NCBI GenBank assembly: GCA_021307345.1
Contig: CP089930.1
Location: 2,604,001 to 2,668,000, forward strand
Length of the DNA stretch: 64,000 nt
Direction: 5' to 3'
From: Escherichia coli
Lineage (GTDB): Bacteria; Pseudomonadota; Gammaproteobacteria; Enterobacterales; Enterobacteriaceae
Made by a program: the position numbers and the translations under genes. Below, in pieces: positions 58,956 to 64,000 of the stretch; the first letter of the stretch is position 1, and each line of letters opens with the position of its first letter. The notes beneath the pieces are model-generated. The model saw only the letters and a program-made list of their open reading frames with translations, was not told the origin of the DNA and made no database searches.

Positions 58956-60128
58956 TTACTGTTTCAGTGTGGCAAATGCCTGAATGATGGCATCAATTTG
59001 TTCGCGACTGTGAGCGGCGTTAACGCTACAGCGCAGCAGCGTAATGCCTGCCGGCGCGGCAGGTGGCAGGATAAGATTCACATATACGCCCAGTGAGATA
59101 AGCTCGCGCCAGATGCGTAGCCCTTCCTCTTTCGAACCGATTATCACTGGCACTACCGGGCTAATATGCGAGCTTAGCTCGTAACCCAATTTTTGCAGAC
59201 CGTCATACAGATGGTTGGCGTTATCCATCAATTTTTGCCGCAACTCTGGTTGTGTGGCAATGGTTCTTAACGACGAGCGCACGGTCGCAATGCAGGAAGG
59301 AGAAGGGGAGGCGGTAAAAATATACGGGCGGCTGCCGTAGCGCAGCACTTCCATCGCTTCCGAGCCTACGGCAAAACCGCCGATAGAGGCCAGACTCTTA
59401 CTGAAGGTGCCAACGATAATATCAACATCGTCCTCAACGCCAACGGCCTCAACCAGCCCGCGCCCCGTTGCGCCTAACACGCCAAACGAATGAGCTTCAT
59501 CGACAATCAAATAACCGCCGAGACGACGTTTGATATCAACAATTTCCGCCAGCGGTGCAACGTCGCCGAGCATACTGTAGATGCCCTCAACGATGATAAT
59601 CGCCTCTTTCGCCCGTTCGCCGAGGCGAATCATGCGACGTTCCAGATCGTTGGCGTCGTTATGGCGAAAACGAATAATTTCCGCGCCGCCGAGAGAGCAG
59701 GCATCATAAATACTGGCGTGGCTGTCGGCATCCAGCAACACTACGGCGTTATGGTCGGCAAGTGCGCTGATGACGCCTAAATTGGCGGTATAACCGGTTG
59801 AAAAAACAATAGCAGTAGGGCGATTGAAAAACTCAGCAATCTCTTTTTCTAACGCCAGATGCGGCGCATAGCTGCCATTCGCCATTCGAGAACCGGTGGT
59901 GCCGGTGCCTTGTGCCGCTAACGCAGCCTGACCTTCGGCGATGGCCTCGTTATTGAAGGTTAAACCGAGATAATTATTGGTTCCGGCCAGGATCACTTTT
60001 TTATTGCCGATACGCCCTTCGGTGGCGGAATACACTTCATCAATACAGGTGCCAAACGGTGTTAAACCGTTATCACTAAATTGCAGTCGCTCGCCAGCAA
60101 GACGCGCATATTTATCGTATAGCCCCAT
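58956..60128 (-). CDS. spt: serine palmitoyltransferase-type alpha-oxoamine synthase
   Basis: 390-aa PLP enzyme of the alpha-oxoamine synthase family, which condenses an amino acid with an acyl thioester. PLP Lys K244 is in GTFSKSLAS, with H137 stacking on the cofactor (DADSHAS), D210/H213 in DEAHSFG and R366 in LLRCSVNAAHS. The RPYIFTAS stretch (267-274) is the form seen in bacterial serine palmitoyltransferases; Kbl has SRPYLFSNS. It is therefore likely to make 3-ketosphinganine from serine and an acyl-ACP. The gene overlaps acp by one base (TAATG). Symbol by homology. Confidence 0.8.
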   Translation of the reverse strand: MGLYDKYARLAGERLQFSDNGLTPFGTCIDEVYSATEGRIGNKKVILAGTNNYLGLTFNNEAIAEGQAALAAQGTGTTGSRMANGSYAPHLALEKEIAEFFNRPTAIVFSTGYTANLGVISALADHNAVVLLDADSHASIYDACSLGGAEIIRFRHNDANDLERRMIRLGERAKEAIIIVEGIYSMLGDVAPLAEIVDIKRRLGGYLIVDEAHSFGVLGATGRGLVEAVGVEDDVDIIVGTFSKSLASIGGFAVGSEAMEVLRYGSRPYIFTASPSPSCIATVRSSLRTIATQPELRQKLMDNANHLYDGLQKLGYELSSHISPVVPVIIGSKEEGLRIWRELISLGVYVNLILPPAAPAGITLLRCSVNAAHSREQIDAIIQAFATLKQ

Positions 60129-60376
60129 TATTTATTCTCCAGCCATGGAAGTAGTGTTTCCATTAATTGCGCAGGGGTTTTGACATCCAGCAGAATATTA
60201 ATAGGAATGGAAATATCGAATCTGTCTTCCAGCATCATTAAGAGATCCATCACCTTGATCGACTCCAGGCCAAGATCGTTGACGAGATCGCTGTCGGGCT
60301 TAATTTCCACACCGTTTTCGACCAAATCCTGTAAACAGGAAAGGATGTAATCCATTACTATTTCACGATTTACCAT
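60128..60376 (-). CDS. dedicated acyl carrier protein
   Basis: 82-aa ACP-like four-helix protein. The phosphopantetheine Ser is S39 in GLESIKVMD, where Glu replaces the usual Asp of DSL. Located between the reductase and spt-like genes and coupled to the latter. In Caulobacter a dedicated ACP is needed for ceramide synthesis and is thought to carry the acyl group to serine palmitoyltransferase; the same role is inferred here. A start at residue 8 is possible but has no ribosome-binding site. Confidence 0.85.
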   Translation of the reverse strand: MVNREIVMDYILSCLQDLVENGVEIKPDSDLVNDLGLESIKVMDLLMMLEDRFDISIPINILLDVKTPAQLMETLLPWLENK

Positions 60377-60407
60377 AGAAACGTTAACACACCTTTAAAC
60401 AAGACAA

Positions 60408-61322
60408 TCAAAATAGCCCGTTGCGTAATGCGTGTTCCAGGCTAATCCCGGGAAACCAGTTAATATCTTCAGAAATACGGTTATTACTTGCCGACCAGTC
60501 GGCATGGGTTAATTCACGAATTTTTGAGCGCGTCAGCATTGGCTCTTTACCAGACAGACGACTTAATGTTGTGCTGATATCCGCAAGGCAGGTGAGCAAC
60601 GGTAGAGGAATGCCGACCATCCGCACGGAACCGCGACGGGCAACGGCGGCGAGCTGTTGTACGTGTTGCCAGTCATAGCCGCCGGGGACGCCATCGCATA
60701 ACTCATACGTTTGCGTTGGTACAGTTTCGGCGCTTAACCACTGGCCTACAGCTTGCGCGAAATCGGTAACGTGCAGGAAAGAGAGTTGTGTATCTGGCGC
60801 ACCAAGTCGTGGCAGCAGGCCGCGCAGCATCCAGTCAAACAGCGGTTTTAGCTCTTTATCGCCGGGGCCATAGACTGCTGTCGGACGAAAAATTCCCAGC
60901 GTTATTTCGTCAGCCATTGCGATAAGCCGTTGTTCGGCGACGTGTTTGGACTTTGCATACCAGGAGAGTTCAGGATGGCGCGCCGCCAGCGAAGAGATAA
61001 ACAGAAAACGTTGGCAAAAGCCGCTCTCTTTTGCCGCCTGCATCAGGCGCAGACTTCCGTCAACGTTACAGCGGGTAAAGACATCTTCTTTGTGCCCGCG
61101 CACTTGCCCGGCACAATGAACCACCGCACTGGCACCGGCAACCAGCTCGCTAAGCGAATGCGTGTCTTCCAGCGAACCGCGCACCCAGATGAGGTTATCG
61201 CTGACGTGAGCGCGGGCAGTACGCGTTAGCGCGCGAACACGAAAGCCGCGAACGAGCAGGTTATCGATAATATATTTACCAATAAACCCAGTTGCACCCG
61301 TCACCGCGACCGTTTGGCTCAT
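60408..61322 (-). CDS. NAD(P)-dependent epimerase/reductase, CerR-like
   Basis: 304-aa extended short-chain dehydrogenase. The cofactor motif is G9-ATGFI-G15, and the catalytic pair is Y122-x3-K126 (WYAKSK), with the Ser in ISSLAAR. In Caulobacter the equivalent gene product, CerR, reduces a keto-sphingolipid intermediate, and it is next to acp and spt in the same order. The start overlaps the stop of the upstream ligase gene (ATGA), so these two are translated together. Confidence 0.82.
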   Translation of the reverse strand: MSQTVAVTGATGFIGKYIIDNLLVRGFRVRALTRTARAHVSDNLIWVRGSLEDTHSLSELVAGASAVVHCAGQVRGHKEDVFTRCNVDGSLRLMQAAKESGFCQRFLFISSLAARHPELSWYAKSKHVAEQRLIAMADEITLGIFRPTAVYGPGDKELKPLFDWMLRGLLPRLGAPDTQLSFLHVTDFAQAVGQWLSAETVPTQTYELCDGVPGGYDWQHVQQLAAVARRGSVRMVGIPLPLLTCLADISTTLSRLSGKEPMLTRSKIRELTHADWSASNNRISEDINWFPGISLEHALRNGLF

Positions 61323-63040
61323 ACGAGAGATTCCTGCACAGGGGGATTAGCGGCGACGGCCTTCTGATAACGTTTTTTCGCTTCCGCGCGGGCAGGCTTG
61401 CCGGAGGACGTTCGGGGAATACTGTGGGGCGGTAACAGATCGATAGCCGCTGTCACGCCAAACTCGCTTTGTATCCGCGCCGCCAGCGAGTGGATAAGCT
61501 GCCTGCGACGTTCTTCGTCACTAATCCGACACTGGATCTGCAAAATGATTTTTTCCTGGGCGGTAATAAACGCAATGGCATCGCCAGAGTGAATTTCCGG
61601 CTCCTGCTCCGCCAGGTATTCAATATCCTGCGGCCAGATATTGCGGCCACGAATAATAATCAGATCTTTAATGCGCCCGGTGACATACAAATAACCGTTC
61701 AGCAGATAGCCGAGGTCGCCGGTATCTAACCAGCCCGTCGCGGCAATCTCGTCTTGCGAAACCTGGTCGCCAAAGTAACCGCTCATCAGGCTGGGGCCGG
61801 AGATGCAAATATGGCCTACCACACGTTCCGCAACCGGCATACCTGATTCATTGCGGATTTCAATGCCATGTTCCGGCAATGCTTTACCGCAGTTGACGAA
61901 AGTCGATACGGCGCGTGTTTCAGCACCCGGCGTAACAGCTTTACCCTGATATTCGAGGATGTCGCGATCCACTTCGTTAACTACAACGCCGGAGGTTTCG
62001 TCAGAAAAACTGACGGCAAGCGCGTTCTCTGCCAGCCCGTAGCATGGCATGAAAGTTTTATCGTCAAAGTTAGCCTGACGGAAACATTCAGCAAATTGAT
62101 GGAGTTGTTCTGCGGAGATCGGCTCAGCGCCAATACCGGCGACGCGCCAGCAGGAGAGATCCAGTTCAGCGAGATCTTTTTCATTCACACGGCGCTGGCA
62201 CAGTTCATAGCCAAACGGTGGCGCAACGGAAACGGTGCCGCGATTTTTGCTGATCAATTTAAGCCATTGCAGCGGGCGCATGGCGAAATCCTGAGTGCGC
62301 AAGTAATCCACTGAAAGCTGCGTGGCGACGGGGGTCAGGAGAAAGCCGACCAGTCCCATATCATGGTAGAAAGGCAGCCAGGAGACGCAGCGGTCGCCAG
62401 GGCGTAATTTAATGCCATCGTGGCTGATAGCACGTAGATTGGCCATCACTTCGCGATGAGTAATGATGACGCCACGAGGAAAACGGGTGCTGCCGGAGGT
62501 GTACTGGAGGTAGGCGATATCGTCTGGAACGGGATGCTGGAGCGTAACGTCGGCTTCCGGCAAGGATTTAAACCAGGCATGGCTTAACACATGCAACTTA
62601 GGGTTGTCATGCGTCGCGGCATTGACTAACGGTAACCACTCATCGCCGGTGATAATCGCGGCAGGCTGACAGCTTGCCAGTAAGCCCTGCAATTTGGCGC
62701 TCCAGGAATCTCGCTGACCGACCCCCATCGGAATCGCCAACGGGACGGCGACTAACCCGGCATACTGGCAGGCAAAAAATGCTTCGACAAACCCGCTACT
62801 GGTTTCGGCAATCAGCGCCACGCGATCGCCTTTTTTCAGGTTCAGCGATAACAACCGCTTTGCGCCTGCTTCGGCATGTGCTTTTAAATTGTGATATTCC
62901 AGTTCATCTTCAAGCTGGCAACGTCTGTCATAAAAGTTCATTCCGGCGCGGCCCAGAGCGGCATAATCCAAAGCATCAACCAGCGTTGGAAAATCGGCAT
63001 AGCGCATAGGCAGGGAATACGTAAAAATTTTATTAGACAT
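61319..63040 (-). CDS. fatty acyl-AMP ligase / acyl-ACP synthetase-like enzyme
   Basis: 573-aa ANL-superfamily adenylating enzyme. The P-loop YLQYTSGSTRFPRG is at 177-190. Other motifs are WLPFYHDMGLVGF, CYGLAENAL, WLDTGDLGYL, GRIKDLIIIRGRNIWPQDIE and the C-terminal SSGKPARAEAKKRY with the catalytic Lys. The pattern is that of fatty acyl-AMP ligases, which pass acyl groups to a carrier protein, and an ACP gene is two genes downstream. Start MSNKIF at 63040 is chosen; the frame extends to a TTG at 63067. First gene of the four-gene operon, divergent from yghO. Confidence 0.85.
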   Translation of the reverse strand: MSNKIFTYSLPMRYADFPTLVDALDYAALGRAGMNFYDRRCQLEDELEYHNLKAHAEAGAKRLLSLNLKKGDRVALIAETSSGFVEAFFACQYAGLVAVPLAIPMGVGQRDSWSAKLQGLLASCQPAAIITGDEWLPLVNAATHDNPKLHVLSHAWFKSLPEADVTLQHPVPDDIAYLQYTSGSTRFPRGVIITHREVMANLRAISHDGIKLRPGDRCVSWLPFYHDMGLVGFLLTPVATQLSVDYLRTQDFAMRPLQWLKLISKNRGTVSVAPPFGYELCQRRVNEKDLAELDLSCWRVAGIGAEPISAEQLHQFAECFRQANFDDKTFMPCYGLAENALAVSFSDETSGVVVNEVDRDILEYQGKAVTPGAETRAVSTFVNCGKALPEHGIEIRNESGMPVAERVVGHICISGPSLMSGYFGDQVSQDEIAATGWLDTGDLGYLLNGYLYVTGRIKDLIIIRGRNIWPQDIEYLAEQEPEIHSGDAIAFITAQEKIILQIQCRISDEERRRQLIHSLAARIQSEFGVTAAIDLLPPHSIPRTSSGKPARAEAKKRYQKAVAANPPVQESLV

Positions 63041-63418
63041 ATACACCACAAGAAAATTGGATATCAAAAATAAAATGACAATAATGCGGTGGATTATATA
63101 TGCATAAAAGATAAATGAGATAGTATTTTCACGGGTGCGATATTGAACATTGATTTAAATAATGATTTTAACTTTTTTGTTTTTATTGTGAATAATATTT
63201 GATTTGTGAATATATTAAGCAAATGGCCTGTCTGGCCGCATTAAGCACTAAATATTAATATTTTTCAGATAATGTAGGTGATGGTTTTATCGCAATAATT
63301 AAAAGCAGTATTTTATATTCATCGGATGGATTATTTAGATGCCGAATATCTCGGTTATTGTCCGTATTCCCTCCGTTAATTATTTGTTAGCCATTGAGGT
63401 AGGGAATGCGAGACGCTG
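63041..63418. promoter_or_regulatory. divergent AT-rich promoter region of the lipid operon and yghO
   Basis: 378 bp with no gene seen, markedly AT-rich apart from a short GGCC-TGTCT-GGCC inverted repeat at 63225-63237. It must contain the start signals of both the four-gene operon and yghO. Such composition suggests silencing by H-NS, so the system may be off in ordinary growth. Confidence 0.5.
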
Positions 63419-64000
63419 ATGATTAAAATTGAAAAAGTAATAAATAAACATGACATTAAGGCATTTATCGCTTTTCCGTCATCACTTTATCCCGATGATC
63501 CAAACTGGATCCCTCCTTTATTCATTGAACGCAGCGAGCATTTGTCAGAGAAGAATCCGGGGACGAAGCATATTATCTGGCAGGCGTGGGTGGCAAAAAA
63601 AGCGGGGCAGATAGTCGGGCGCATTACCGCGCAAATCGATACCTTGCACCGTGAGCGTTACGGTGAAGATACTGGTCATTTCGGTATGATTGATGCCATT
63701 GATGATCCGCAGGTTTTTGCCGCTTTATTTGGCGCAGCGGAAGCGTGGTTGAAGTCACAAGGCGCGCGCAACATCAGCGGACCTTTCAGCCTGAATATCA
63801 ATCAGGAAAGCGGATTACTGATTGAAGGTTTTGATACACCGCCATGCGCGATGATGCCGCACGGTAAACCGTGGTATGCCGCGCATATTGAACAATTGGG
63901 TTATCGCAAAGGCATTGATCTACTGGCGTGGTGGATGCAGCGAACCGATCTCACTTTTTCTCCGGCGCTAAAAAAACTGATGGAGCAGGTACGCAAGAAG
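63419..64000 (+). CDS. yghO: YghO: GNAT-type N-acyltransferase, ceramide synthase-like, N-terminal part
   Basis: The frame is open from ATG 63419 to the end of the window (194 codons) and continues beyond it. Family hallmarks are seen: the N-terminal SSLYPDDPNWIPPL block, VGRITAQID, HFGMIDAIDD and the GPFSLNINQESGLLIEGFDTPP-like region followed by MMPHGKPWY. This family includes the bacterial ceramide synthase of Caulobacter, which N-acylates the sphingoid base. In K-12 yghO is listed as a pseudogene; this portion is intact. It is divergent from the lipid operon. Confidence 0.85.
   Translation, partial: MIKIEKVINKHDIKAFIAFPSSLYPDDPNWIPPLFIERSEHLSEKNPGTKHIIWQAWVAKKAGQIVGRITAQIDTLHRERYGEDTGHFGMIDAIDDPQVFAALFGAAEAWLKSQGARNISGPFSLNINQESGLLIEGFDTPPCAMMPHGKPWYAAHIEQLGYRKGIDLLAWWMQRTDLTFSPALKKLMEQVRKK

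Noticed and set aside
58956-60128. 2-amino-3-ketobutyrate CoA ligase (Kbl) or BioF as identity of the oxoamine synthase
   Set aside because: Motifs around the PLP Lys and RPYIFTAS match serine palmitoyltransferase better, and the neighbours are an ACP, reductase and acyl-AMP ligase rather than tdh or bio genes.

Overview
The window is a stretch of enterobacterial chromosome from the genus Escherichia. Gene order and protein sequences from ribB to the yghO locus match the ribB-tolC-parE-parC-metC-exbBD-hyb-gss-pitB-yghO part of the E. coli map. It is not a K-12-type genome. It carries an assT-dsbL-dsbI operon, lacks the mqsRA toxin-antitoxin pair and ygiZ that K-12 has in this interval, and holds an intact gene block between yghQ and yghO that K-12 appears to have lost. 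YgiD and YgiV also look more diverged from the K-12 proteins, as I remember them, than is usual within the species. A divergent E. coli lineage or a close sister species is therefore possible. I saw no tRNA, rRNA, IS element, prophage or CRISPR array.

Layout. 1-2650: end of ribB, a small membrane protein gene, zupT and ygiD. 2671-5840: the accessory operon assT-dsbL-dsbI (periplasmic sulfotransferase with its own disulfide-forming pair), then about 480 bp of AT-rich DNA. 6291-9791: the tolC-(ygiA)-ygiB-ygiC operon. 9997-14402: nudF-yqiB-cpdA-yqiA-parE. 14450-17491: ygiN-mdaB and the qseBC two-component system. 17643-22683: ygiW-ygiV, ygiS and parC. 22913-27465: plsC, ftsP and ygiQ. 27508-34157: yqhH, yqhG, the aldehyde-detoxification genes dkgA-yqhD with their regulator yqhC, yghB and metC. 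34409-39835: exbBD, yghA, yqhA, gpr, yghX and yghW. 40024-46685: the complete hydrogenase-2 operon hybOABCDEFG. 46818-51538: yghU, gss and pitB. REP and boxC-type repeats lie after parC, after exbD, between hybF and hybG, and after hybG.

51587-64000 is the most interesting part. Three paralogous P-loop kinases (yghT, yghS, yghR), a MurJ/Wzx-type flippase (yghQ), an unrecognised 278-aa protein, a YtfJ paralogue and an LptF/LptG-like permease pair face a convergent operon. That operon encodes a fatty acyl-AMP ligase-like enzyme, an NAD(P)-dependent epimerase/reductase, an acyl carrier protein and a serine palmitoyltransferase-type enzyme. Divergent from it is yghO, whose family includes the bacterial ceramide synthase. 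Together they match the gene set needed to make ceramide in Caulobacter-type bacteria, with what look like head-group kinases and an export route added. I infer a sphingolipid synthesis and transport locus, of which K-12 keeps only the ends. The last gene runs off the window.
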